Source of the DNA: Eutreptiella sp. 'Long Island Sound 2002'
Taxonomy: Eukaryota > Euglenozoa > Euglenophyceae > Eutreptiales > Eutreptiaceae
DNA: 64,000 bases
Reading direction: 5' to 3'
Assembly: GCA_964036045.1 (NCBI GenBank)
Contig: OZ038382.1
Coordinates: 136,561,251-136,625,250, forward strand
Part shown: piece by piece, positions 45,025 through 56,954 of the stretch
How the letters are laid out: each line of letters begins with the position of its first letter
Numbering within the stretch: the stretch's first letter is position 1
The notes under the pieces: generated by a model
What the model saw: the letters and a program-made list of their open reading frames with translations, nothing else
Database searches by the model: none
Told to the model about the DNA's origin: nothing
Position numbers and translations under genes: made by a program

Positions 45025-45854
45025 TACATGATGGGGCGATCTCTACGGGCAGGGACCCATCCAGACAGCGCCCCCACGTCATCTGCCGTTCCCCTGGGCA
45101 CAGAGTATGGGGCGACCACCTCTGTGATGCCCACATTGTATCTCTCTCCTACTACCTTGCATTGTTCCGTAGCCACAGTGACCCAGGCCAGCCAGACTGC
45201 TGACCCTCACTCCGGGGATGTAGGTAACTCAGTGTATATTGGGCTGACCTCCTGAGGACACTGCAGCTTTGAGATTGGACATGTTCTTACAAAAAAAGCA
45301 AAAAAAAAACAGAGTGGAGCTTGGGCGAAGACTACAAGTTAGTTTGTGCTCACGGCACTTGAAGAGGTTGGGGAGGGGTTTGACAACACGGGAGTGCACA
45401 AAAACCTGTTTCGGTGGGGAGAAGAAGCTCGGATTTGAGACAGGAAAGGGTGGCTGTGGTGGTGGTGGGGATGGTGAGGCTGCAATGTGCATGGGTGGTC
45501 TGCAGAGAAGTTGGGTATAGGGCCCAGAGTTTGTTGTTTGACAATGGCTAGGTGGGGGGGGGGGGGCTCTCCCTGGAAGGGGGGGTGTCTGAGCCATTGT
45601 TGGGGCTGGGGGGTTATGGTGGGGGGTTCTTTTCACCCAAGAGGGAGGTTTTTGTATCCCTGTATCTGTGGGCTGGGGTTTTCCCTCCGATGGATATAGT
45701 ACCCGTCCCCCCCACGGGGGTGGGTTCTTTCTCCCCGCTTTGGGGTATTTGATTTTCATCAAATCGTCAACCCCCCCGGCCCTGAAGGCCGCTCCAGGGA
45801 CGTTGACCTTCACGGCTGACCTTCGGGCTATCCTGCCATGAAACCAGGAAATAA
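45025..45854. other. G-rich low-complexity interval, no gene
   Basis: It has several G9-G12 runs (about 45014, 45555) and GGTGG repeats. The Pro-rich minus-strand frame at 45870-45229 follows from the G tracts on the other strand. Confidence 0.45.
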
Positions 45855-48800
45855 ATGGTTTAGATGCCAAAATATTTGTTTAGGCGCACTAAAAGTCATT
45901 AAAACCCCTAAATGAAATACAAAACAACTAAAATTCAATACAAAACATTCAAAAGAAAGTCAAAAGTAAAATTTTTGATGGTTCTCTGAAACGAAAATGT
46001 GCTACAAATCTTAAAAAAAATAATGTTACAAGAACAGAAGAAAGATATTCTTTTTACCCAATTTTTTTCTTGGTTCTTAATGTAGAAGAAAACCACAGCG
46101 CTTGTGCAAAACCAAATGCTGGGACTCCAAGTAGTCAAGCAAAGATGGGCGCCAAAACACCAGATGGAATCAAATTCAGAATAGTTTCGTTCATAAAAAG
46201 AAAGCAAGAAAGCATAAGTAGCAAAGAGGGCATGCAGCGCAGGATTAAATACAAAGCTTCAATGCTTTACATACAAAGCATACAATTTTAGTATGAAAAA
46301 TGACACCAATCTGGTGAAGTAGATAGGGATAAGGACTTTATGTGCACTATTGTGCTGTGTAGGCTATTGGTTAGGACTTTGGGGCAAGTGGGTAGGGCCA
46401 AACACAGGATATGGTTGGGCCAGCTGGGCCAAGCAACTAAATTCAGAAACAGTTACACAGTAGGACCACAAAAAGTACATAGAACATTGGAGTATACAGG
46501 TATTGAGTTGGGAGACCACTACGCTTAACCTTTATGCAAAAAGGCATGCTGCGCCTACTGTACTTCGGTATATGTGTATATGTATGTGGTAGGGGTGAAC
46601 TTCATGGCAGGTTAGGGTTATTACCCTAGTTCTTTTGAAGAGTGTTCTTTATTGCTTCAAAATAAATAAATAAAAAGGGTTGCATTGTTAATTGAAGTAA
46701 CTTCCCGGAGCGCAGAATTAGTCCTCCACAAAAGACGTGGGCAGTGACCTTTCCTTACCCCACACTAGAGTACTAGTTGATCGAGCTAATAGGACCAAGG
46801 AAAAAGCCTTCAAAATGGTTAAAAGGTCTTCTCAGAATTCCTCATATGAGCATATAGCAATCTCGTCAGTTCGTAGAAACGTTTTTCACTGTTGCTACGT
46901 AGTAAAACGGCCTAATGCATAGTGTATGATGCCCCAATCGAAGGAGCCTTCCTCAAATGATTAGAAAAGTGAGCGAAAGCATTTGGCAAAAATTTGGCTA
47001 AAGTTGGGTTGGAACCCATGACCTCAAATTTCTGGCTCGTCGGCTTAGCCACTAGGGTGCTACCCATCATTCTGATGCCGTGGGCCATCGCAAACAGCGT
47101 TTTAGTAAACGTCTTGACCAGAAGCCAGGGCGGAGCAAAACTCCCAATGAAAGTCACACACTTTCAGGAGCTGGAGAAGAACAGAAAACGAAACTTGCAA
47201 GGTGTTAATCCTGAGGTTTAGTGAAAGGTTCAGCATTTTGGGAAGTCATATCGCTAAATCTTGCCGTAAAGCGTTAGAAATCATCAAATCGCTACCAAAA
47301 TGACAGTCGCAAACAAGCAGAACATAGCAGCGCTTCGAAAAAAACGGTTGCACACCTGTAAGGCACTGAGATACAAAGGTGCGCATTGCCTTTTGGAACG
47401 ATTTGACAGGAAGGTTTTTGTCAGTTACACAAAATTTTGCATCCCAAACACAAGCAAGAAGTAAAAAACAGCAAACAACAAGTCGCAGGTGTGTTCATGC
47501 CATGACACATGTGTACATTACTCTCGCATTGTCCGTTTCGTGAAAAGGATAGGATTGATATAGCTGCCTTATGTGGCTGTTTATTCTCTTTTTCTTGCTT
47601 CCCCGACAGAAAAAATCAACATATGAAAGGTATGTTGCACGAATGGAGCATGGTGTGCGCACATATGGCTAAGTGGCAACGGCGCTCAAGATGCATGTGC
47701 CTAATCCGCTGCGCCATCCGTTGATGTGTTTGTTGGTGCACTTCCTGTCACCCTGCTCTGCTCTTGACACGTAATCCGTGCGCGCTCAATGCTTGCTCAG
47801 CGTTTCGTGCAGTTGTAGGGTTCTTTAACATGCTCAGGACCCGTTGTCGTTTTGCCTTTTCACTTTTTCACCTTTTGTCCTGTTCTTGCAGGTTCACAGC
47901 AGAGAGTACAGCGAGCATACACACGATGCATTAATAGTTTGGCGTTGTTCAAAGCGCTTAGGGCTCTTTGCAAGCTTCGTTGCGCCCGCGTTGATCGTGC
48001 ATTCACACAGTGTGTATGGTGATTAAGGTAGATAAGACCAAGAAGGCTACCTCCTTGTAGAGTGGGCTGTTGTGGACATTTGTAAATGGTATGCAACCCC
48101 ACAAGGCCCACCTCTTGGTAGAGGTGAGCTTCGTCCATGGTGTATGCATATGATGCATTCAACGGCAGGCTGCGCATAGAGCACACAGCAACACCGAACG
48201 CGCACAAGTCTACCTGAGGCGCCACTACACGTTCTATCAGAGAACGAGTTCAGTCCTTGACCTTGCTCGCTTGGCAAGAGGGGTTTAAAAGTTGACTTGT
48301 TTTGGTCGCTAATAGCAGTATAATCCTGCGAACGGCATGATCGTCTAAGCTAAAATCCATCCTTCATGTGCATGCATGTCCTCAGCTGGGATACGGTCAA
48401 GATGAGTGGTGCGCATAAGTCTTCTAAAACACTGCGGCGCTACTCATGCACAATTAAAACGATTGAAATGAAACTGCAAGACGAGCGCGCGCAACTGGAC
48501 TCCCTCCATCCAACCGTGGCATGGAAACGCGTAGTGGCGTCCTTGTCACGGATGGTTGTGTAGTAGCACGGTGTTCTCTTGCATTCTTCACGGAATGGTC
48601 AATAGGGCCTGAGAAAGGATCTCCATGGCAAAGTCCAATAGAATGCAGGTGTTCGGGGTGGGTAGGCGTGGTTGCGTGTCATTCGAAGGGCGGTGCCACG
48701 CGGAGTCAATTTAGTGTGGTGGAGTTTTCTGCTCCGCATGCTTTTCCGTGCGGGAAGGGAAGTGCATTAGCTTTGGCAACTTGGAAACCGGGCATTTTGT

Positions 48801-49250
48801 ATGCCCTTAGCCTACTTGGGGACGCCGCCTTCCCCTAGAGGTGGCGCCAGCACAGAAATTGGGCGCCTTAGGAGAGGCCACAGTAGCTAGCTAGGACCGT
48901 CGGTCCGACACGATTAAAGGCAATTCCGAGCCTTGCCCGGGGAGTGTGAATTAGAGCTATAGAGTACAAGCATAGCACACTTAAGGGTATGTATTGTAAG
49001 GTACTCCCTTCCTGGTTCAAGGCGTAGAAGCATACAACACCGTGGGATAAACACCCACTGATATCAGCATGACGGATTGAAACCCCACGGGTACGGACCA
49101 GTTGGGGGTCACAGCTGTGGGCACGTGGATCCCCATGGAGGGTCAACACACCTGGTCTTCTATCAACTTGCTTGCTTTTTTCCGCAGGTATAGGAAGGCA
49201 CTGCTCATCGTTGGCTCACCAAAGGAGCAAGGCAAAGACATTATCACCAC
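45855..49250 (-). repeat. Long LTR-like repeat, copy A
   Basis: Aligned blocks in the same order and orientation link this region to 56955-60120: GGGGTGAACTTCATGG, GTACTAGTT...AGGACCAAGGAAAAA, AACAGCGTTTTAGTAAACG, CAGCACAGAAATTGGGCGC and CGTTGGCTCACCAA. Identity is moderate with many indels, so the copies are old or belong to different subfamilies. The two flank a Gag-like region, which suggests LTRs of a minus-strand element (R6). The ends are uncertain by 100 bases or more, and no target duplication was found. Confidence 0.55.
47000..47066 (-). promoter_or_regulatory. tRNA-like segment with Pol III A/B boxes, in copy A
   Basis: On the minus strand TAGCACCCTAGTGGC (A-box-like, 47048-47062) is followed about 30 bases later by GGGTTCCAACCC (B-box-like, 47006-47017), the spacing of a tRNA gene. 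The acceptor stem is not convincing, so this is a tRNA-derived or tRNA-mimicking promoter, not a tRNA gene. Confidence 0.45.
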
Positions 49251-50045
49251 GCTGGTAGCCACAAGCATCAGTAGTGCAACGGCATGGAGACAAAACACGT
49301 CCAGTGGAAGAATAAGACTATTAAGTCAACAACACCTCATATTGTTCCAAAAGATGCGACACTTGTTGTAGAAGACGTGATACGTCTGCCGGAACAGTAC
49401 GACAATTTGCTAGCTTTTGTGGAACATTCCATACTCTTTCAGAAGACGTGATATGTGTGTCCAAATAGTATGGCAAAATGGTAGACGTAACATATAGTTC
49501 CACTAGACACACCATTTAATATCCACACAATTGTGTTGTACATTTTCACTTTTTTCACTTTTCGGCCTTCATTTCATAAGCAAATTTGCTGACATTCCAT
49601 TATTCAAGTGTCGTGTACGAAGACCATTTTTTTGTACCAGCTTTTGTACTCCATCTAAATCATTTCTTCTTACTTCAAGTGCCTGCAACTAGTCCCCATA
49701 CAAAGTTTCCATCCCTCTTTGTCATTTGTTTGACAATTTTTCAACCCCTGCACACCGATTCTCTGTTACAACGGTTAGTATCTTCAAGTTATTTATTGCG
49801 CTCACTCATTTGTTAAAGCAAAGATATCAGATTTTGAAATTCATCATTTCGTGCTAAAAAAATCCCCCGATGACCACCAGAAAAGATTGTCTCGAATGCA
49901 TGCACTCATTGTGGGATGGATCAAAGCCGGCGGTCAGCAAGTAAACTTTGCAGAACGAACAGAAGTAGAGAGAAAATATTTTATCAGAGTTGTTGCACCT
50001 CCTAGGTTATTGATTCCATAAGTTGATTACACATACATATGTCCA
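49251..50045. other. AT-rich interval, no gene
   Basis: It contains two AGAAGACGTGATAyGT copies (about 49371 and 49441). No supported frame. It would be the 3' internal end of R6 if copy A is its 3' LTR. Confidence 0.35.
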
Positions 50046-50815
50046 CTCAACACACATTAACCATGCCTGTGGCACATGGAAGTAAGTAAGTAAGGGTGGC
50101 CGCCTCCGGGGCCTCATCTGACATCTCCTTGTTCATTTTACATGGTGGCCGCCTCTGGCGGGAAGGAGGGCTCTCCACCATCAGTTCCCCTGGCGACCCC
50201 TGTTCCACCTCACGGCCGAGAACTTCAACCAGGTTCCCTTGGGGCATGACCGGCGGTAGGTTCCCTTCAGTCGCTGCCCTCACCGTTTCAGCTCCTTCCG
50301 GTCACCCTTTGAAGGCTTTCCCTCCCTAGCACAGCTCTTTGGGCGCCTGCAGGCGGGTTTCCGGTGGATAGCCCTTGCCGACAGCGGAGCATTTCTCTCT
50401 GTCAACCACATTCCACCACTCACCGTCCCTCACGGGTTGGAGTACCCACTTGGCTCCCGGATGCACTTGGGTGTCGTCCATCCACGGCTGGAGGCCAGGA
50501 AGCGACCCTTTCCACGTTCCCCCTGGTCCCGCTCAAGCGTGAACCTACGTGTACTCAGGCCATTGACCCGGGGCTCTCAAGGTCAACCCTCACCCCTGCG
50601 GACACCTCACGGCCGTCCCGGAGTTCAGGGCATTTTCCCGACTTCCCGTGGTAAGGTTCCCCATGGTTGGCCCATGGTTCACCACTACATGGCGACTGGT
50701 TTCCCAATCCCACGGGGCTGCTGCTTGGCGCTTTTCGTCTCCCTTCCCATCCCATGTCCCATTCCCCTTTGCCACATCCCGGCACCGGCCCGTTCCCAGC
50801 GTCCCTTGGACTCCC

Positions 50816-51400
50816 TACCCCGTCGGGCTGTTGTGCGGCCCTGGCCGCACGCCCTTCTCCGTCCCGTCCCCTTTTCCCATCATCCCGTGTTTATACCCCA
50901 CCGGGCCGCCAGCAACCCTGTGGCGCGGGCCCACTTGATCCTCTTCCATCCAGGGACCGTTTCGTGCATCTAGCACGGGTCGCTCCCTTCCCGCCCCCGC
51001 CCCTTTCCCCTGTGCCGCGGCCCCGGCCTAATCCCCCGGGTTGTTATGCGGCCCCATCTCATCCCTCATCCCGTGTTTCTACCCCACCGGGCCGCCAGCA
51101 ACCCCGTGGCGCGGGCCCACTGGATCCTCATCCATCAGGGGACCGTTTTGTGCGCCTAGCACGGGTCGCCCCCCTCCCACCCCCGCCCCTCACTCCTGTG
51201 CCGCCTCCCATGCCGTCCTAGTCCCCTGGGGCCGTCGTGTGGCTCTAGCCACACGCCCTGTTCCGTCCCGTCTCCTTTTCCCTGCTTCCCGTTTTTTTTG
51301 GGCCGCCTGCAACTCTCTGGCGCGGGCCCACCGGGTCCGCCGCCTTCCCGAGTCCTGTTCGTGTGCCTAGCTCCGGTTGCCCCCTTCCCGCCCCCTTCCG
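50816..51400. repeat. Three imperfect tandem repeats of about 175-215 bases
   Basis: Units start near 50816, 51030 and 51224. Each contains GGGCCGCC(A/T)GCAAC, GGCGCGGGCCCAC, GTGyryCTAGCnC and CCCGCCCC in the same order. The third is the most diverged. They lie in the C-rich R6 interior. Confidence 0.75.
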
Positions 51401-52619
51401 CTTGCGTGGCGTGTTCCCCTCAGGACCTGTGGTGGGTCCCTCTTTCTGGCCCTTGCGCCCCCCTTTTCCCTTGTCTTTCCCCAACATGGTCACCCGTCGT
51501 TGCTGGTACTGTTCTTCGCTGCGATGATTTTTTTTTTCGCGCCTCCCGCTGTCCGTCGTCTGCCCTTTTTGCTCCGTCCCGTTCCCCCGCCGCCCGCTCG
51601 CTTTGTGCCGCTCGCCCTCCTTTGGTGCTGTGGGATGTCGTTCGCGGTTTTTTTTCCGTGCTTTTTTCCGCGGGGTGCCTTCCTCCCTGCATGCACGCAC
51701 AACAACACTGCATCGGCATCCGTCTCTGGTGCGTTCGGTGCTCACGTCCAGTCCCATCGCCATCCTGTAGCGCAGCCCTTGGCGGTCCCCGGCCATGCCA
51801 GGTGGGCGCCCCTCCCTCCGGACCCAGCCATTTAAGCCTACGATGATGTTAATCTTCTTTCTCGCCTCTTCACCCTCCCCTCCCCCCTGTCTCCTGCCCG
51901 CCCTCTTAGTGTTGTTCTCCTGCTCCGTGTGCTCGCCGCTGGTTGTCTCCGCGCCATGGTTCCATCTCGCGTGCTTTCACGCGCCTCAGTGCCTCCGCCC
52001 TGTCTTCTGACCTGTAGGCCGACCTGGGCACCCTCCCCAGACACCGTTTCGGGGGGACTCCCCCATCGTCCTCCCCCGCCGGCCGCCCCTCCATCAGTTC
52101 CCTGATGGTCGGGCGGGGCGGCCGGTATGGCTCAATGCGGGTCATCGACACGGTGTTTCTCTGTGAGAGACATTGTGTTCCTTTGCGCCCTTGTTGGCCC
52201 CCTGTTCCCCCCACCTCCCGCGCCCTGCCTCCTCTACGTGTCCTTCCTGTGTCCGCCTGTTCTGCTGTTGTTGTTTTTTTGGTGTCCCCGTGTTCGCGCT
52301 CTCCGCTGCTCCCGCGCGCCCTGCGTGTGCCCCCTGCTCTTCTCCGTGCTACCCCTGTCCCGCAGCCCCGCGCCCCCTCACTCGCCCGTCTCCCCTCCCA
52401 TTCTCCTTCTCGCAGTCGACCCTGCCTGTACGTCTGCCCTCCCTGTCTGAGCCGCGCTGTCACTCGTGTGTGCCACCCGCGTGCTCTACCCCTGCCCCTC
52501 TCCGTCGCCCCTACCCTTTTCCCTGGGGTCTCTCCAACCCTAGTGTTCCCTCGGTCCCCGTCTCTCACCCCATCCTGGTTGCCTTGTGCCCTGTGTGGGG
52601 GGGGGGGGGGATCTGCGGT

Positions 52620-53280
52620 TCCTACGCACCATGAGCCACCGCATCTTCCGAAGGAACACTGAGACAACGACAGTGACACGCTTGTCGAAATCCCTTCGCT
52701 GCATTTGCACTGTGGAGCCCGGCCGCATTGACCAGCTGCGGCGATTCTGTACGGAGCTATTCCAATCGGACCAGAGCCCCCAGTCAGACCCGGCGTGGTC
52801 ACCAAGGGTTCACATGTCATTGCACCTTGCAGGTGTCCCATGGCGCCGACGGCCACCAAGGCCTGGCGCATTCCGGGTTGGCCGTGGTCAACCCCTCAGA
52901 GCAGGGCACGCGTAAGTCCAATGGTTCCAATGCAGCACCATGTTGCCATGCAGAGTGCTTTGGCGCCATGTAGCAAGTCGGCGGATAGCCCACACAATCC
53001 TGCTGTCAGTCCACAGGGGCGCAACCGAGACGTGGCTCCGCAGCACCGGACTCCAGCGCTGCCACCTGCCCATCCCAGCAATCTCTCCGAGAACGCGTTC
53101 TGAGCGCCATCAGCCAAGACCCTGGCACCAGCGTGTCAGAATATTGGATTCGTCTGCCCGTTTGCCTCTCCTGCAAGGCAGAGCCCTGGCACCGTGCTTC
53201 ACCCAAAGGGCACAGCGCCGCTCCACGCCATCTCCGGCTGTTCTCCTTGGTCACGACCTTGTGCTCTGCTCCGTCACAGT
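52620..53280. other. Compositional island within the C-rich region
   Basis: About 660 bases here have balanced composition, bounded on the left by a G14 run (about 52597) and on the right by a return to C-rich sequence. A plus-strand frame (ATG 52631, about 95 codons: MSHRIFRRNTETTTV, RIDQLRRFCTELFQ) and a minus-strand frame overlap in it; neither is recognised. It may be an insertion, but no clear ends were found. Confidence 0.3.
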
Positions 53281-53701
53281 ACCCCATTCCGCTATTGCAT
53301 CCCGTCAGCTTCTCGTTCTGCTCCACGCTGCTCGCCGTACCCACGATACGTCCCGCGTCCCGCTGCCTGGTCGCTCCCTCTGCACCCCCCTGCGCCCCCG
53401 TACTCCGCCGCTCCATCTCCCCTCTCCCCCGCCGCTGGCCCTGCGCCCTCCTCTTGGGGTTATTGTCCGCGTCCGCCATCACCACATCCCCCTCCACCTT
53501 CAGCCGTGCCCCTGCCCTTCCCTGCGTACCTGCACCTCTCCGCTCCCTTCCTCCTCTCCTCGTGTCCGTCACATCCCCCCCTCACCCTCCTCCACCTTCG
53601 CCGACCCCCCGCGTCCGCCTCCCCGCATCCCGTCTGCCCGTCCCTCCGCACGCCCCTGGCCCCGGGCCCCTGGCGCTTCCCGGTCCTGCTGCTGCCCGGC
53701 C

Positions 53702-55319
53702 CTACGCGTCGCCACCGTACCGCCCCTCCCGCTGCAATAGCTCTCGCAGCATCTGACCCCTGGGCTTCTTCCCCTTCTCCCGGGGACAGTCCAGGCTCAC
53801 CCCCGGGAGCGCCTCTCCTAGCATCCTCCTCCACCGCCCCTCATCCATCTCCGGCCCCCTTCCCCTGGGCCCCCCTGCCCTGCCGACCAGGTCGCTGAAG
53901 GGGCGGGTCCCCCTCTTCTCCCGCCTTCCCCTCGTCTTTCCCGCCCACCTCATGTAGCGGACCAGCTCCGCCACCTTCCCCGCCGTCCACCCCGCAACCG
54001 TCGCGGGTCCCCTCCGCACCGGCGGCGGAGCATACTGCCGCGGCGGCGGCGACTCCGAGTCCCAGTCCGTCGGCATTGGCTCTAGGCTGGGGCTGGTCGG
54101 CCGCGGCGCCCCCTCCGCCTCCCCTGCCCCTCGCTCCTGCCCCCTGCGCCGCTTCCCCCTTTCCTGCCCCGTCTCCTCTTCCTCCTCCGTGGCCCTTTCC
54201 CCTGACGGCGACCGCCCCTCCACATCCGTGGAGGGGGTGTCCCCTTCCGGATCCGGGAGGACCCGGTGGGCCCCCCGGGCCACCGCCTCCTCCTCCTCCC
54301 GCACCCTGCGCTCCCGCGCCGCCACCTCCCTGTCCCTTTCCGCCAGCTTCGCCGCCTCCCCCCTGATCTGCCTCCATGCCCTCTCCTGCATCCCTCCCTC
54401 CTGCTCCGGCGGGATAGCCGGCTGTCGGAACGGCACCAGTAGGGTATCCTCCCACCCCCTTCCCTCCTCTTGTCGTCCTCCCTCCCGTTCCGCCCTCTCG
54501 ACCCCCTCCTGCCTTCTCCGAAGGTCCGCCCACGCCCTCTGCAGCTCCTCCACTGCCTGTGCTTCCCCTCTCTGCAGCCTGTTGGTCCCTTCCGTCCTCC
54601 CCTCCTCCGCCCCGCCCGCCTCACCCTTGACCCTGGCCTCCCTCTCCCGCAGGCTCCTCTCTGCCTCCCCTAACCTCTCCCACGCCCTCCTGTGCTCTTC
54701 TCCCTTCCCTTCCTGCGCCCCCCACGCTGTCCCACCGGCCTGCGGGCGCTGCTGCACGTGTGCCTGTGGCTGCATGCCCTGGTACGCCGGCGGGGGCGGG
54801 TACACCATCCCCATCGCCGGGTATGGTGGTGGCGGGTGTGGTGGGACGATTGGTGGGACGGCTGGCGGGAGTACACCTCCCCACCATCCCAATCCCTTCC
54901 CTGGGAACACCAGCGAGCCCATGTACCCATGGCCACTCTCGTTCCCCTGCCCTTTGCCTTATCGCCCCATCGCCCCGTGTCCTTTGCCGCCTACTCTGTG
55001 GAGTCCCGCCTTCCCGTGTCCCTTCCCTGGAGCCCTTCCTGCCTCGCTCCTCTCCCCTGCTTGCCCTTGCCGCCTTCTACTTGTCCCGCACCCTTGCCTT
55101 GCACCGCTGCGCTGCTCTGTTCCGCCTGCCCTGCCCCCCTCCGCATCCCACCACTGGGCTGCCCACTGTGCTCCCCTCCCAACCGCTCCAGCCCCCCCTG
55201 GCGCCCCGACCCTGTCCTCTCCGGCTGCATCCCCAACCGGTAGATGGTGTCCGGTCCCTGCTCCGGGGGCTGGCGGCGACGGCGCTGGTGCTCCACGTGC
55301 GCCAGCGCCTCGTACTGCG
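53702..55319 (-). pseudogene. R6 Gag-like coiled-coil protein, downstream part
   Basis: Below the MITE the minus strand continues in the same frame as the upstream part (YEALAHVEHQRRRRQPP) to a stop at 54991. The likely protein then resumes in another frame from about 54922 to 53702. That 406-codon frame has a Pro/Tyr/Gln-rich start (PPPPYPAMGMVYPPPPAYQ), a long Glu/Arg/Ala coiled coil (residues about 75-240: AWERLGEAERSLREREARV, KLAERDREVAARERRVREEEE), an acidic-basic linker, and a C-terminal globular piece (TVAGWTAGKVAELVRYMRWAGK, DEGRWRRMLGEALPGVSLD). Layout and position after an LTR suit a Gag protein. There is no zinc knuckle and no following Pol. Confidence 0.45.
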
Positions 55320-55758
55320 TAAGGTTCGGAATTGGTTTTACCAATTAATCGGATAATCGGATTGATTGGATTAATTGGGTCTAATGTGACAAATAATCGG
55401 TAAAACTGATTATTTTGAAAACTGGTATAAACCAATTCATTGGACAAGTTATGTATGAAAAAGAAATATTTCGTTGATACACCATTAAATGTTTCTTATT
55501 AAAAACCAGAGGATTTTGCAAAATCACAGGCAATTTGGGATAAAAATCAAAAGTCTAGCATGTCTTTCACCTCTATTTTGGTGTTTACTATCCCTTAGGT
55601 AAATATTCACGGCTTTTCGGCAATAATTGCATTTTGTAGAGACAACAATCGAAAATGACCGATTATTTTTGTGCCATATAATCAGAATAATTGGTTGTTT
55701 TTATAGAAATAATTGAAAACAATTGGTTATTTTTGCATGAAACGAATTCTGAACCTTA
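55320..55758. mobile_element. 439-base MITE in R6 Gag
   Basis: An AT-rich block interrupts GC-rich coding DNA. Its ends are inverted repeats of about 14 bases, TAAGGTTCrGAATT, and the interior is full of AATTGGTT, ATAATCGG and CCGATTAT motifs in both orientations. The flanking octamers are GTACTGCG (left) and GTACCTGG (right), matching at 5 of 8 positions, which suggests an old 8-base target duplication as in hAT elements. The arithmetic agrees: 439 + 8 = 447 bases, a multiple of three, and the Gag frame is the same on both sides. It has no coding capacity. Confidence 0.75.
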
Positions 55759-56629
55759 GTACCTGGCTGCCTGCTGGGGGCGCACCTCCCTTCCCTCCTC
55801 CGCCCTTACCGCCGCACTGACCTGTGGGGGCGACCCCGGCGGCGACTGCCTAAACCAGCGTTGGGGCTGCGGCCACTGTCGCCCACGTCCACTCCCTTTT
55901 CCCCCCTTCCCTGCCAGGTGTCCCTTTGCATGCACAGCCCCCGACGTCCCCGCCTGCCCTTTCCCTCCCTTGCCCGTCCGCCCTCTCCCTCCGGCGCTTA
56001 CGCTGCTGTCTCCGCTCCCTGCCGCTCCCACCTCTGGCTGCCCTCGCCCGCCCTTGCCTTCCTCCTGCCTCCGCACTTCCGGGAGGATGAACTTCATGGC
56101 AGCCGCGAGCACATTGGGCGCCAACGGCTGTCCAGGGCTTCCCCCCACCGCCATTCTCCCCGCCCCCTCCTCCTCATCCTCCGACACCTCGAGGATGTCG
56201 GCGACTACCGACTCCCTCCGACCCCTCCACTCCCTCCTCCTCATATCCACGCCCGCCCTCACATCCGCGATGTTGAACGGGTCTGCTCGTGGCCCTTCCG
56301 CCGCCCTTTGCCCTTGCCCCCCCCCCTGGCGCCTCAGCCCCTGCCGCCACCCCCTCTGCCCTGTCTCCCCCCGCCTCTGCCTGTCCTCCCTTGTCCCCTC
56401 TCTCTCCCTTCCCCGCCACGGCTCCTTCCCCCCTCTGCCGCCCTGTCGCCCCAGGCCCTTCCCTCCTGACCGTCTCCGGGCTCTCCGGAGACGAGGGCGA
56501 GAACACCTCCGCAGATGTCGCCGAGGGCGCCGGCGAGGGGGGCTGCGGGGCTGCGCCCGCCCGCATGCGGGCCACCTCGACCCTCATTGCCGGTGGCTCG
56601 CTGGGCTTCGGGTCAGGCTTGTGGGACAT
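55759..56629 (-). pseudogene. R6 Gag-like protein, N-terminal part
   Basis: ATG at 56629-56627 opens MSHKPDPKPSEPPAM. The protein is Pro/Ser- then Gly/Lys/Glu-rich to about 56325, where a nine-C run marks a one-base frame change. Below it the plausible protein is in the next frame: DPFNIADVRAGVDMRRREW, VVADILEVSEDEEEG and LAPNVLAAAMKFILPEV, then a Gly/Lys-rich basic stretch to the MITE at 55758. A homopolymer slip could be real decay or a sequencing error. It lies about 330 bases inside LTR-like copy B, as expected for Gag. Confidence 0.5.
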
Positions 56630-56954
56630 TGCGCTGCACACATGTAATTGCGCTTGAGCCCTGAGCCCTGTCGCAGCTTCCCCCACCACCCACGCCCTTT
56701 ACCCCCTCTGTTCGCGCACCCTACGTGTGTTGTGCTCTTGGTGCTCCGCGGCTGCTCTTCTCCGTCTACTCCCCCGCGTTCTGTGGACTTTGCCTGATGG
56801 CCGTCGGCCTCGTTCTGGTCCGCACTGTCGTTGTCCTCGTCCCCGCACCCCCGGCCACGCTCCTCTTGTCCGCTTGCGTCTCTTGGTACCCACCCCTGCT
56901 TCCCGCCCGGCGATCTCCGTGTTCATGCCCGCTTTGCTTTCCCCTCGTCACATC

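Larger units (their letters stand above)
50046..53700 (-). other. C-rich low-complexity R6 interior, no intact frame
   Basis: The plus strand is C/T-rich, so the minus strand is G/A-rich and yields long Arg/Gly/Glu-rich frames by composition. One minus-strand stretch from about 52130 down to 51900 (MTRIEPYRPPRPTIREL, then RAEALRRVKAREMEPW) is less repetitive and may be a real Gag piece. No zinc knuckle, protease or Pol motif was found on either strand. Confidence 0.4.

Noticed and set aside
45229-45870. 213-codon Pro-rich minus-strand frame
   Set aside because: Produced by G-run low-complexity DNA; no second copy and no domain.
50364-56657. Many long Pro/Ser/Arg-rich plus-strand frames
   Set aside because: The plus strand is C/T-rich low-complexity DNA, so stop codons are rare in every frame; the plausible protein features are on the minus strand.
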